A stretch of DNA of 15,045 nucleotides from CAYNYM01 sp049366815 (GCA_049366815.1 JBMNCO010000092.1:1-15045); one strand, 5' to 3'; positions 6,509 to 14,820 are shown, counted from the first letter of the stretch. Notes: generated by a model from the sequence alone, not told the origin. A program made the numbers and translations.

Positions 6509-8865
6509 TGAAAAGCCTATTTAAGATTGCCCTTTGGAGTTCATTGACTGTCATTCTGCTTGCCGCAGGCAGCGGCGCCGCCCTTTGGTACATGTGGTCA
6601 AGCAACCTGCCCTATATCGGGGCACTTAAGGAGTATAATCCTCCTATTATCACAGAGATTTATAGCGATACGGAAGAAGTAATCGGGCGATTTTCGAACG
6701 AGAGGCGGGTTGTCGTCCCCCTGGATCAGATGCCGGAGCATCTCATCCGCGCCTTTATCGCGGCCGAGGACTCACGCTTTTTCAAGCATGAGGGTGTGGA
6801 CCTTGTGAGTATTGTCAGGGCGTTTTTCAAGAATCTCAGGGCGGGTAAGATTGCCCAGGGGGGGAGCACCATCACACAGCAGGTGACCAAATCCCTGCTT
6901 TTGAAGAACACGGAAAAGACCTACAAGCGAAAGGTGAGGGAAGCGACCCTATCTTTACAGATAGAGAAAAATTTTTCAAAGGAAAGGATTTTGTTCCTTT
7001 ACCTGAATCAGATCTATCTCGGCCATGGCGCCTATGGTGTGGAGGCCGCTGCGCGGACCTATTTTGACAAGAGGGCCGTTGAATTGAATCTCGCGGAATC
7101 AGCCCTCCTGGCAGGACTTCCCCAGGCGCCGAGCCGTTATTCCCTTATCCTGCATTTTGACCGGGCAAAGGCGCGTCAACGATATGTACTCCAGCGCATG
7201 CGGGAAGAGGGGTACATCACGGCGGCGCAGGAGGAAGAAGCCGTGGCCGGGGATGTAGTCATTCAAACAGATATGCCGAACCCCTTTTATAAGGCCCCAT
7301 ATTTCACGGAACACATCAGAAAATACCTGGAAAACGCCTACGGTAAAGAATTGCTCTACAGGGGGGGGCTCAGGGTATACACGACCCTGAATTTGGAAAT
7401 GCAATACGCAGCCCAGTCGGCTGTCAGACGCGGCACCCTGGAACTCGATAAGAGGGAAGGGTACAGGGGACCACTGAGACATCTGACCCCTGAGCAGGCG
7501 GAAATCATGGACCTCGATCTTTCCGAAAGGGTCGCCGAAAAGCCCTTGGCCGTGGGGGATATGATCGAGGGTGTCGTGAGCAAGGTCGATCCCAGGGAAA
7601 AGAATGTGATCGTGCGTCTCGGCAAAAAGACGGGCGTGCTTGCCCTCAAGGATATGGACTGGGCCAGGAAGCCGAACCTTGAGGTTGCATATTCGGCGAC
7701 CAAGGTGAAGGATCCCGCCGAGGTACTCAAAACAGGGGATGTGATCCTGGTTAGACTCATTGAAAAGGGAAGACCGCCCATCGATTGGCACGTTGCACTT
7801 GAACAGCGGCCTGAAATCCAGGCCGCTGTTTTCTGTATGGAATCGCAGACGGGCCGGGTGAAGACCATGGTGGGGGGAAGGGACTTTTCCGAGAGCCAGT
7901 TCAACCGGGCCATTCAGGCCAGACGGCAACCGGGTTCGGCCTTTAAACCGATTATTTATGCGGCTGCCCTGGACCGGGGAATGAGTCCTTCAACCATTAT
8001 TCTGGACGCTCCCTACATATCCTCCATGAACCCTGATGATAAAGAAGAGATCTGGAGGCCCAAAAATTACAAGAAGAAATTTTTCGGTCCCACCCTGCTT
8101 CGAACAGCACTCATCCAATCCCGAAATGTCATCACGGTCAAGATTCTCAGGGAGATCGGTGTCGTCTATGCGATACAATACGCCAGGCGGATGGGGATAG
8201 AGTCCGACCTGAGTCCCGATCTGTCTCTGGCCCTCGGTTCATCGGGGGTCTCCCTGGAAGAGATCACCCGGGCCTACACGGTTTTTGACAATCACGGCAG
8301 AATCATCGAACCGGTTTACATCACAAGGATTGAGGACAGAACCGGAAAGATCATCCAAGAGAACCAGGCCGCCGTGAAGGACGCCATACCTAGGGAGACC
8401 GCCTATGTCATGACGGACCTGTTGAGCGCCGTTGTCAAGGAAGGGACAGGATGGAGAATCAGGGCACTGAACCGGCCGGCAGCAGGAAAAACCGGAACCA
8501 CGAATGATCTGAGGGATGCCTGGTTTGTGGGGTACATACCCGGTCTGGTCGCCGGTGTGTGGGTGGGATACGACGATCGAAAACCCATGGGGAAGGGGGA
8601 GACAGGTTCCAGGGCGGCGAGTCCCATATGGCTGTATTTCATGTCGGAGGTCCTCAAGGACCGACCTGTGGAGGACTTCCTATTCCCGGAAGCCGGCGTG
8701 GTTTTCGCAAAGATAGACACCAAAACGGGCCTTCTGGCCGCACCTTATTCAGAGAGAACCGTTTTTCAGGCCTTTAGGGAAGGGACCGAACCGACGGACT
8801 ATACACCGTCCCCGAAGGCGGCCAAATCAGGACAGTTTTCACGTTTTGACATGGAAGAATATTGA
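6508..8865 (+). CDS. mrcA: Class A penicillin-binding protein, PBP1A type
   Basis: This 785-residue bifunctional peptidoglycan synthase polymerises lipid II and cross-links the glycan strands on the outer face of the inner membrane. A signal anchor spans about residues 5-29. The GT51 glycosyltransferase domain (about 50-225) has the catalytic E87 in AAEDSRFFKHEGVD, plus GGSTITQQ, RKVREATLSLQIEK (second glutamate E145) and LNQIYLGHGAYGVEAA. An OB-fold-like insert (about 340-430) is typical of PBP1A. The transpeptidase domain (about 440-715) has S477-x-x-K480 (catalytic serine), S538-R-N540 and K661-T-G663, so all active-site motifs are intact. It is shorter than E. coli PBP1A (850). GTG at 6508 has GGAG with 9-base spacing. 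The gene ends 4 bases before the convergent GAF kinase. The exact paralogue name is a family-level assignment. Confidence 0.95.
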   Translation: MKSLFKIALWSSLTVILLAAGSGAALWYMWSSNLPYIGALKEYNPPIITEIYSDTEEVIGRFSNERRVVVPLDQMPEHLIRAFIAAEDSRFFKHEGVDLVSIVRAFFKNLRAGKIAQGGSTITQQVTKSLLLKNTEKTYKRKVREATLSLQIEKNFSKERILFLYLNQIYLGHGAYGVEAAARTYFDKRAVELNLAESALLAGLPQAPSRYSLILHFDRAKARQRYVLQRMREEGYITAAQEEEAVAGDVVIQTDMPNPFYKAPYFTEHIRKYLENAYGKELLYRGGLRVYTTLNLEMQYAAQSAVRRGTLELDKREGYRGPLRHLTPEQAEIMDLDLSERVAEKPLAVGDMIEGVVSKVDPREKNVIVRLGKKTGVLALKDMDWARKPNLEVAYSATKVKDPAEVLKTGDVILVRLIEKGRPPIDWHVALEQRPEIQAAVFCMESQTGRVKTMVGGRDFSESQFNRAIQARRQPGSAFKPIIYAAALDRGMSPSTIILDAPYISSMNPDDKEEIWRPKNYKKKFFGPTLLRTALIQSRNVITVKILREIGVVYAIQYARRMGIESDLSPDLSLALGSSGVSLEEITRAYTVFDNHGRIIEPVYITRIEDRTGKIIQENQAAVKDAIPRETAYVMTDLLSAVVKEGTGWRIRALNRPAAGKTGTTNDLRDAWFVGYIPGLVAGVWVGYDDRKPMGKGETGSRAASPIWLYFMSEVLKDRPVEDFLFPEAGVVFAKIDTKTGLLAAPYSERTVFQAFREGTEPTDYTPSPKAAKSGQFSRFDMEEY

Positions 8866-8869
8866 GGGA

Positions 8870-10690
8870 CTAGTATCCCTGACACGTAGGGAGACTTACG
8901 ACAAGCGTTGTCGTGTCCCGCCCGACCTTGACGTCGATCTTGCCCCTCAGCAGCTTGATAATCCGGTGAGTGATATAGATTCCCCTTCCACGTCCCTCAC
9001 CATCCAAGAGTTTCAAACGTTCCTCATCGGAAATGAGCCCGGTATTGGTGATCTCGGCACAGGCCCAATCGTCCTGCAGGGAAGTCTTGATGGAGAGGAT
9101 GCCGCCCTGCAGGGGGATGGCGTTGGTTGCGTTGTTGAGTAGATTATCCAGGATCCGTTCAAGGTGTAAGGGATAACACCGGATGAAGAGACCTTTGTAA
9201 AATGGCCCCTCTTGCAAGGAAACATTCTGCTTGAGTTGCTCTCTGATGGCCTCCCGGTTGATCTCAAAGCGTTTTTTCAGGACTTCCGTAAGATCCACCA
9301 CCTGCTTTTTGCCGATGTGATAAAGACTCACGGCCATTTCTTGGAGACGGCTGGTTTCCTCCAAAAGGATACTGACGTATCTTTGAATGGTCGGGGCATT
9401 CCCGCTTAATTCTTCCTTATCGAGCAGGTCCTTCAGCCTTCGCGCAAAACCGGCCGTCGCAATGGCAGGATTCTTGAAATCGTGAAGGATATCGTCCAAC
9501 CGTTCCATGCGCTGGGCCTTCATGAGTTCCCGCCCCAGGAACAAGAATATTTCTATCTCTTCCTGCCCGTATCGTTGCCGCTGGTCAAGGGCATCAAAGG
9601 TCATGAAGTGGGTGATCTCTTCCCCCACGTTAAGGGGTACGTAAAGTATGGAATTGATATTGTGGTCGGCCGCGAATCTTTTGATGTTTTCGGAGACGGC
9701 ACCGCTCTTCTGGGGATCGACCACCAGCAGGTAGTGCTGGGCGACCACCTCATAGGGCGAGTCATCCAGATATGTGCGGCGGTTCAGGATGAGTTCAAAG
9801 GCCGGTTCACTGCTCACAGGAAACCGTTTTCCGATCCCATGGTATCCAACCCAATCGGGGTATCCGGCCTCCAGTAGAACATGCTCGCCGTCCTCTGCAA
9901 GGGCAAAAAGGGCGCAAGACTGAATATTGATGATGTCGGCCAGTTCCGGAATAACGCGGTTAAAGACCTCCTTCATCTTGACCCCGTGGCCGGAACCCAT
10001 TTTCAGAAAGATATTGCGGACAATTGTCTCCTTTTTTTCATTCACCCGGTTCATGGAAAGGATCTTTTTCCTGGCGATCACGAAGCTGAGTCTTCGGGCC
10101 ATGACTTCGGCCAGCTGAATTTCCAGCGGGGTAAAGTTGCGATCCTCCTCGGGGAAATAGATCTGAATCACACCCACCGTGTCCCGCTCACGCGGAAAAA
10201 ACCGGGGAATAACCAATGGGACCGCGACAACGCTGTGGGCCCCTTTTCTATTGATGACATCTTTGTCCTTGTACAGTTCGTCCTTTATGATATTGGCAAC
10301 GAGGTAGGTCTTCTTCGTCTTGACCACCTCGCCCGCGACGGTCTCCTCCAAAGGGATGAAGGTGACACGGGCCCGTTCTTCTGACGGATAGGAACCGTAG
10401 GAGAGCATCTGGCCGGTCAAGGGGTCATAAATGCGGACGGATGAAGACAGGGCACCAAGGAAGTTTACCATGTGCCTGGTGGCTTGGGTCAGGATCTCCG
10501 GCTCACTGAGATCGGGATCGATCTCAGTGATTTCATCTATCTGGCGTGTGATCTGGGTCAGAAACTGCGGCAGCAAATCTTCTTTGAGCGACCGGTTCAA
10601 ATGGTCCCATAGGGCATCTTCCCCGGCCCACTCTTCGGCCCAGGCCTGCTCCTTAATGGTCTCGATAAGCGCTTCGGGATTTCTCCACAT
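8870..10690 (-). CDS. Cytoplasmic GAF-GAF sensor histidine kinase
   Basis: This 606-residue protein has no membrane segment. A helical N-terminus (1-60) precedes GAF 1 (about 62-207) and GAF 2 (about 240-390). The dimerisation helix carries the likely phospho-acceptor H403 in LDDILHDFKNP. The ATPase domain has an N-box LDNLLNNATNAIP (N520/N523), a G1-like ITNTG in which the usual aspartate is replaced by asparagine, and a G2-like GEGRGRGIYITH (564-575). The ATP lid is very short and no F-box is visible. This divergent ATPase form recurs in deltaproteobacterial kinases, as far as I recall, and may still bind ATP. The ATG lies 5 bases after the stop of the upstream aminotransferase gene, so the two are almost certainly one operon. 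No response regulator is adjacent. Function as a redox or small-molecule sensor is inference from the GAF domains. Confidence 0.87.
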   Translation of the reverse strand: MWRNPEALIETIKEQAWAEEWAGEDALWDHLNRSLKEDLLPQFLTQITRQIDEITEIDPDLSEPEILTQATRHMVNFLGALSSSVRIYDPLTGQMLSYGSYPSEERARVTFIPLEETVAGEVVKTKKTYLVANIIKDELYKDKDVINRKGAHSVVAVPLVIPRFFPRERDTVGVIQIYFPEEDRNFTPLEIQLAEVMARRLSFVIARKKILSMNRVNEKKETIVRNIFLKMGSGHGVKMKEVFNRVIPELADIINIQSCALFALAEDGEHVLLEAGYPDWVGYHGIGKRFPVSSEPAFELILNRRTYLDDSPYEVVAQHYLLVVDPQKSGAVSENIKRFAADHNINSILYVPLNVGEEITHFMTFDALDQRQRYGQEEIEIFLFLGRELMKAQRMERLDDILHDFKNPAIATAGFARRLKDLLDKEELSGNAPTIQRYVSILLEETSRLQEMAVSLYHIGKKQVVDLTEVLKKRFEINREAIREQLKQNVSLQEGPFYKGLFIRCYPLHLERILDNLLNNATNAIPLQGGILSIKTSLQDDWACAEITNTGLISDEERLKLLDGEGRGRGIYITHRIIKLLRGKIDVKVGRDTTTLVVSLPTCQGY

Positions 10691-10695
10691 GCCTA

Positions 10696-12006
10696 TTATG
10701 ATCCTAGGTCGTTCACACCTTGCAGGACCGTATCAAAAAGCTCCTGTATATCCTCTTTTTCGACGCATGAAAAGGCCACCCTGAGGTCATGGGTGCCGAG
10801 CGAAATGAGACCTATCCCGTATTTGTCCAGAAGATGCACCCGCAGGGGCTCGGCCTCTACCGTCTTCAGCTTCAAGCACATGAAATAACCGGAATTAAAG
10901 GGATAGGGTTCCCAGGCGTCGCTGTACTTGGGATCTGCCAAGACCTCCTTGACCCTTATGGCCCTTTCTTTCATGGTGTTAAATTTTTGATTAATCTCAG
11001 ATTGATAATTCGGACTTTGCAGGCATTTTAGGATAATGGACTGGCTCAGATGGGAGGCGTTCGAGATCGAACCCCTCACAGCCCCGCCGGTTTTTCTTTC
11101 AAGGGCGTCATAGACCGGGGCGGCTTCCCCATCAATAAAGGCACCATAGGTCACGAAGCCCACCCGGAGGCCCCAGACATAGATCTCTTTTGTGGCACCG
11201 TCCAGTTTGACGGCCAGAAGCCTTGGGTGTCTGTCAACAAGGCGCGAGAAAATCGATTCTTTGAGTGCATCCTCTTCATAAAAGAGCCCGAAATAGGCAT
11301 CGTCCGTGAGGGCCAGTATGTTTGTTCCGTCCTCTGCCAAGGAGATCAGGACTTGTGCGATCCCTTCGGCCTCAGCCGATGAGACCGTATATCCCGTGGG
11401 GTTGTTTGGAAAATTGAGTATAACAATAATCTTATCAGTATTCTGGGCCTCTGATATGAGGACCTTTTCAAAGGCCCTGAGATTGAATCCTCCGGCCTCA
11501 TCGAACAGGGGATATTGAACGATTTGGGCTCCCCTTCGAGTGGAGAATATCATATTGTAATTGCCCCACATCTTGTCCGGAAGAACGATAACGTCACCGG
11601 GATCTACCCACATATCCGATACAACACTGAGGCCGTGGGTGATGGCATTGGATACCACGGGTAGGCTGATCTTTTTTTCAACCAGGGACGGATTTTTTTC
11701 GATCATCGCCTCTTTCCAGAGTTTGCGGAGAGGCATCGCACCAAAGGACGGGGCGTAGGTCAGTGTTTCATTCGCCTTCAACCCGTCAATCATGGCCATG
11801 ACTGAGGGCAGATACATGGTATCTCCTTTTTCGGTGGCCATACCGATCGTGGCATTGAACTTGTAGGCCTTTTCTTTGGCCTCGGCGCTTTGGGTGAGGA
11901 TTCCTTTGGGAAAGAAAAGGTTTTTCCCAACTTCTGAAAGCATATCATAAACATGGATGTTTGCGCCTTTTATGATTTCATTGAGTTCGCGGGCAAGAGG
12001 ATTCAT
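10696..12006 (-). CDS. PLP-dependent aminotransferase, class I/II (fold type I)
   Basis: This 436-residue enzyme transfers an amino group between an amino acid and a 2-oxo acid using pyridoxal phosphate. Family residues are in place: NFPNNPTG (198-205), the pyridine-binding aspartate in LTDDAYFGL (D235, with Y238), the Schiff-base lysine K273 in DGATKEIYVWGLRVGF, and the carboxylate-binding R409 in LRVAFS. Substrate specificity cannot be read off; it is not obviously a biosynthetic enzyme of a known operon. I chose ATG at 12006 because AAAGGA sits 8 bases upstream; the frame stays open to a TTG at 12030, which has no such site. It is the first gene of an operon with the GAF kinase, which suggests the kinase responds to, or controls, amino-acid metabolism (inference). 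Confidence 0.9.
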   Translation of the reverse strand: MNPLARELNEIIKGANIHVYDMLSEVGKNLFFPKGILTQSAEAKEKAYKFNATIGMATEKGDTMYLPSVMAMIDGLKANETLTYAPSFGAMPLRKLWKEAMIEKNPSLVEKKISLPVVSNAITHGLSVVSDMWVDPGDVIVLPDKMWGNYNMIFSTRRGAQIVQYPLFDEAGGFNLRAFEKVLISEAQNTDKIIVILNFPNNPTGYTVSSAEAEGIAQVLISLAEDGTNILALTDDAYFGLFYEEDALKESIFSRLVDRHPRLLAVKLDGATKEIYVWGLRVGFVTYGAFIDGEAAPVYDALERKTGGAVRGSISNASHLSQSIILKCLQSPNYQSEINQKFNTMKERAIRVKEVLADPKYSDAWEPYPFNSGYFMCLKLKTVEAEPLRVHLLDKYGIGLISLGTHDLRVAFSCVEKEDIQELFDTVLQGVNDLGS

Positions 12007-12079
12007 CAAGATCTTCCTTTCTGGTCTCAAGTAATTCTTTTTTCCTCTGATGCATAATAAGGTTGCATATCTCTTTGTA

Positions 12080-12109
12080 AAATTAGCGGCCGGTTTAGTG
12101 AAGTGTCAA
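12080..12109 (-). promoter_or_regulatory. Candidate promoter of the aminotransferase/kinase operon
   Basis: A perfect minus-strand TTGACA (12104-12109) is followed after 18 bases by TAATTT (12080-12085), a poor -10 match. Transcription would begin near 12073, about 67 bases before the ATG at 12006. The -35 box is good and the position is sensible. Confidence 0.4.
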
Positions 12110-12154
12110 GAAAAATTATGAGAATGACTGGAATCCTGGGGATCTATGATGAAA

Positions 12155-12270
12155 GGAGTACTCCAAAATCCGCACTCACAGCCTCAGCCATCAGCAAAAG
12201 GGATGCGAAGACAAGGCATGGGCTGGGCGCCGAATGCCGATAGCAGACCGCTCCGTCCAGAAATCATGTA
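12155..12270 (-). repeat. Dispersed intergenic repeat, copy B (inverted relative to copy A)
   Basis: Read on the minus strand, this stretch matches 3656-3770. The identical 16-mer lies at 12239-12254 and the 13-mer at 12208-12220. Copy B differs by scattered substitutions (TATCGGC for TATCAGC, GCTGATGGCTGA for GCTGATAGCTGA) and a few extra bases in the middle. It lies in the divergent region between the aminotransferase and thiolase promoters. Confidence 0.8.
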
Positions 12271-12342
12271 TTACCGGACGGAAACCGGCGAGCGTCTTGA
12301 CCTGCCCAGGCCACACAAACCATAGGGCGGTTATTTTATAGC

Positions 12343-12372
12343 TTGACTTGAAAACCGGTCTCTTTATATAAA
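12343..12372 (+). promoter_or_regulatory. Candidate distal promoter upstream of thiolase
   Basis: TTGACT (12343-12348) is followed after 18 bases by TATAAA (12367-12372), each five of six consensus matches, in an AT-rich patch. TATATA with 16-base spacing is an alternative. If used, the thiolase transcript would carry a leader of about 200 bases. Confidence 0.4.
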
Positions 12373-12499
12373 TCATAAATTTAATATAGCCTGTGTTTTG
12401 CCTTTTCGTGAAAATCGATAAATAAAGCAGTACATCCGTGATTTGGCTCTTAGTCGAGAAGGTCTGTGACATTTTGGATGCTGGGTAGTGGCGTCGTGA

Positions 12500-12528
12500 T
12501 TTACACGATGATTTTTCTTGAATCTAAA
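12500..12528 (+). promoter_or_regulatory. Candidate proximal promoter of thiolase with an overlapping inverted repeat
   Basis: TTTACA (12500-12505) and TCTAAA (12523-12528) are separated by 17 bases, with predicted transcription start near 12535. An inverted repeat TCGTG (12494-12498) / CACGA (12504-12508) overlaps the -35 box, a natural place for a repressor operator. Confidence 0.4.
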
Positions 12529-12582
12529 ATGGTGCGAATTTCTCGAAAATACAACTGAATTCTAAAAAAAGGAGAAATGGTT

Positions 12583-13866
12583 ATGGGAGATGTAGTGATT
12601 GTGTCTCGAGCGAGAACCCCGGTAGGATCCTTTGGGGGGACTTTAAAGGCGACCCCGGCCGCCGAATTGGGTTCCCTGGTCCTGAATGCAGCCCTCAAAA
12701 GGGCCGGATTGCGACCTGTTGCAACGGAAAACTTGAAACAGTACGAGCCGGACATGCTGAAAGACCTGGGCACGACGGACCTTGAAAAAAAAGGTTATGA
12801 TTACGACGAATCCCTTCAGCCCGTTGAAATCGACGAGGTTCTCATGGGGCATGTCATCACCGCCGGTTTGGGGCAGAACCCGGCCAGGCAGGCCGCCATC
12901 TTTGCGGGCGTTCCAAGGGAGACCCCGGTGTTTACCGTCAGCAAGGTCTGTGCCTCGGGCCTGAAGGCCATCGCGTTGGGAGCGCAGGCCATTAGGGCGG
13001 GTGATGCCGAGATCATTCTGGCCGGTGGCCAGGAAAACATGAGCATGGTTCCCTATTCCTTGCCGGCCGCCCGGTGGGGTGCGAGGATGAATAATGTGGA
13101 TCTGGTGGACCTGATGGTATTTGACGGTATTTATGAGATCTTTTACGGCTACCATATGGGAATCACTGCCGAAAACATTGCTGCAAAGTACGGAATCAGC
13201 CGCCAGGAGCAGGACGAACTCGGTGCCATGAGCCATGCAAGGGCGAGGAAGGCCATCTTAGAGGGCCTCTTCAAGGATGAGATCGTACCGGTGGTGATCC
13301 CCCAGAGGAAAGGCGATCCCATTGTCTTTGATACCGATGAAAGGCCTATGGATACCAGTGTGGAAAAAATGGGCAAACTCAAACCCGCTTTCAAGTCGGA
13401 CGGCACCGTCACAGCCGGAAACGCCTCGGGCATCAATGACGCCGCAGCGGCCGTCCTTCTCATGAGTGAAGAAAAGGCGAAGGAACTCGGCCTGAAGCCC
13501 CTTGCAAAGGTAAAGGCCTATGCGTCGGGCGGTGTGGACCCGGCATACATGGGGACCGGTCCCATCCCTGCCGTAAGGAAGGTCTTGAAGAAGACGGGTA
13601 CCACGATTGACGACATGGGTGTTATCGAACTCAACGAGGCCTTTGCCTCCCAGGCCATTTCCTGCATCAGGGAATTGAAGGCCGATATAGAAAAAACGAA
13701 TATCGTTGGAAGCGGTATTTCCATTGGCCATCCCGTCGGTTGTTCGGGCGCCCGGCTTGTCGTGACACTCCTTGGACTCATGGAAAGGGGAAATCATGAA
13801 CTGGGTCTCGCCGCGCTGTGTATCGGCGGCGGGCAGGGTATGGCCATGATCCTCGAGAAGGCATAG
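12583..13866 (+). CDS. Thiolase (acetyl-CoA acetyltransferase family) with an N-domain insertion
   Basis: This 427-residue enzyme condenses two acetyl-CoA to acetoacetyl-CoA, or splits 3-oxoacyl-CoA in the reverse, degradative direction. The catalytic set is complete: nucleophile C123 in VSKVCASGLKAI, NEAF with N351, H383 in GHPVGCSGAR, and C413 in CIGGGQGM. Typical thiolases are about 390-395 residues. The extra length is an acidic, Tyr/Lys/Asp-rich insertion at about residues 46-80, between RAGLRP and VEIDEVLMGHV. The start is best placed at ATG 12583, eight bases after GGAG; the in-frame ATG at 12577 is only 2 bases from it. The crotonase gene follows 110 bases later, so the pair likely acts in short-chain fatty acid (butyrate-type) oxidation or synthesis. 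Chain-length preference is not determinable. Confidence 0.93.
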   Translation: MGDVVIVSRARTPVGSFGGTLKATPAAELGSLVLNAALKRAGLRPVATENLKQYEPDMLKDLGTTDLEKKGYDYDESLQPVEIDEVLMGHVITAGLGQNPARQAAIFAGVPRETPVFTVSKVCASGLKAIALGAQAIRAGDAEIILAGGQENMSMVPYSLPAARWGARMNNVDLVDLMVFDGIYEIFYGYHMGITAENIAAKYGISRQEQDELGAMSHARARKAILEGLFKDEIVPVVIPQRKGDPIVFDTDERPMDTSVEKMGKLKPAFKSDGTVTAGNASGINDAAAAVLLMSEEKAKELGLKPLAKVKAYASGGVDPAYMGTGPIPAVRKVLKKTGTTIDDMGVIELNEAFASQAISCIRELKADIEKTNIVGSGISIGHPVGCSGARLVVTLLGLMERGNHELGLAALCIGGGQGMAMILEKA

Positions 13867-13890
13867 ATCATCCCATGAGCGATTAGAAGA

Positions 13891-13951
13891 CGTTTGTGGG
13901 CCAAACGATCCCCGTGAGGAACGCCTGTTGATCCTTTTCAAGGGCGTTCCT
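13891..13951 (+). promoter_or_regulatory. Two tandem hairpins between thiolase and crotonase
   Basis: CGTTTG (13891-13896) pairs with CAAACG (13902-13907) around five bases. AGGAACGCC (13917-13925) then pairs perfectly with GGCGTTCCT (13943-13951), and TTGA/TCAA (13928-13931, 13938-13941) extends the stem inside. No T-run follows, so this is not a standard terminator. Transcript processing, stabilisation of the upstream message or partial attenuation are the likely roles. Confidence 0.55.
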
Positions 13952-13976
13952 TATAAGGGGAGTTAAGGAGCTGAAA

Positions 13977-14762
13977 ATGGCTTACGAGACCATAATCTAC
14001 GAAAAGGAGGGGGCGGTGGCCGTCATCAAGTTCAACCGTCCCAAGGCATTAAACGCCATCAATCCGGATGTGCTGAGAGAAACCAAAGAAGCCCTTCGGG
14101 AAGTTGAAAAGGACAAAGACATAAAGGTACTCATACTCACGGGAGAAGGTGGAAAGGCCTTTGTCGCGGGTGCGGATATCGCCCATATGTCCAAACTCAC
14201 CCCCCTTGAAGCGCAACAGTTTTCTCAAAGTGGTCATGATCTGATGACCGCCATTGAAAAGCTTCCGATTCCGGTCATAGCATGCGTGAACGGATTTGCC
14301 CTTGGCGGCGGCAGTGAAATCGCCATGGCCTGCGATTTCATATATGCCTCGGAAAAGGCCAAATTTGGGCAACCGGAGATCAACTTGGGTATCATGCCGG
14401 GCTTCGGCGGAACCCAGCGGCTTCCCCGGCTGGCAGGAAAGGGCATGGCAAAAGAGATCTGTATGACGGGCGGCATGATCACCGCTCAGGAGGCCAAAGA
14501 GATGGGGATGGTCAACAAGCTCTTTCCCGCCGACACCCTATTGGAGGAGACCAAAAAAACAGCAAATCTGATCGCTTCAAAGGGGAAGGTTTCCCTGTGG
14601 GCCGTAAAGAGGACCATTGACCGCGGTTTTGATACGGACCTCCAGCGGGGATGCCAGATGGAGGCGGATGCCTTTGGCATCTGTTTTGCCAGCCCTGATG
14701 CGAAAGAAGGGATGGGCGCTTTTCTGGAAAAGCGTACACCGGAATTTAAGGGAGAGTTGTAA
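13977..14762 (+). CDS. crt: Enoyl-CoA hydratase / 3-hydroxybutyryl-CoA dehydratase (crotonase)
   Basis: This 261-residue crotonase-fold enzyme adds water reversibly to 2-enoyl-CoA. Characteristic features are FNRPKALNAI (20-29), the oxyanion-hole segments AFVAGADI (61-68) and NGFALGGGSE (105-114), and the two catalytic glutamates E114 and E134, the latter in FGQPEINLGIMPGFGGTQR. From memory it resembles clostridial Crt closely over its whole length, hence the symbol; longer-chain activity is not excluded. AAGGAG at 13965-13970 sits 6 bases before the ATG. The gene is downstream of thiolase on the same strand, and a strong terminator at 14821 closes the unit. No 3-hydroxyacyl-CoA or acyl-CoA dehydrogenase is in the window, so the pathway is completed elsewhere. 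Confidence 0.93.
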   Translation: MAYETIIYEKEGAVAVIKFNRPKALNAINPDVLRETKEALREVEKDKDIKVLILTGEGGKAFVAGADIAHMSKLTPLEAQQFSQSGHDLMTAIEKLPIPVIACVNGFALGGGSEIAMACDFIYASEKAKFGQPEINLGIMPGFGGTQRLPRLAGKGMAKEICMTGGMITAQEAKEMGMVNKLFPADTLLEETKKTANLIASKGKVSLWAVKRTIDRGFDTDLQRGCQMEADAFGICFASPDAKEGMGAFLEKRTPEFKGEL

Positions 14763-14820
14763 TTATTTGACCTTATTAGTAAAGTATCCATGAAAAGTTC
14801 ATCACCTCCGGTGACAAAAG

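Noticed and set aside
12191..12472. 93-codon minus-strand frame in the divergent region
   Set aside because: Its C-terminal third is a translation of the dispersed repeat, and it has no ribosome-binding site or family resemblance, so it is likely repeat-derived noise.
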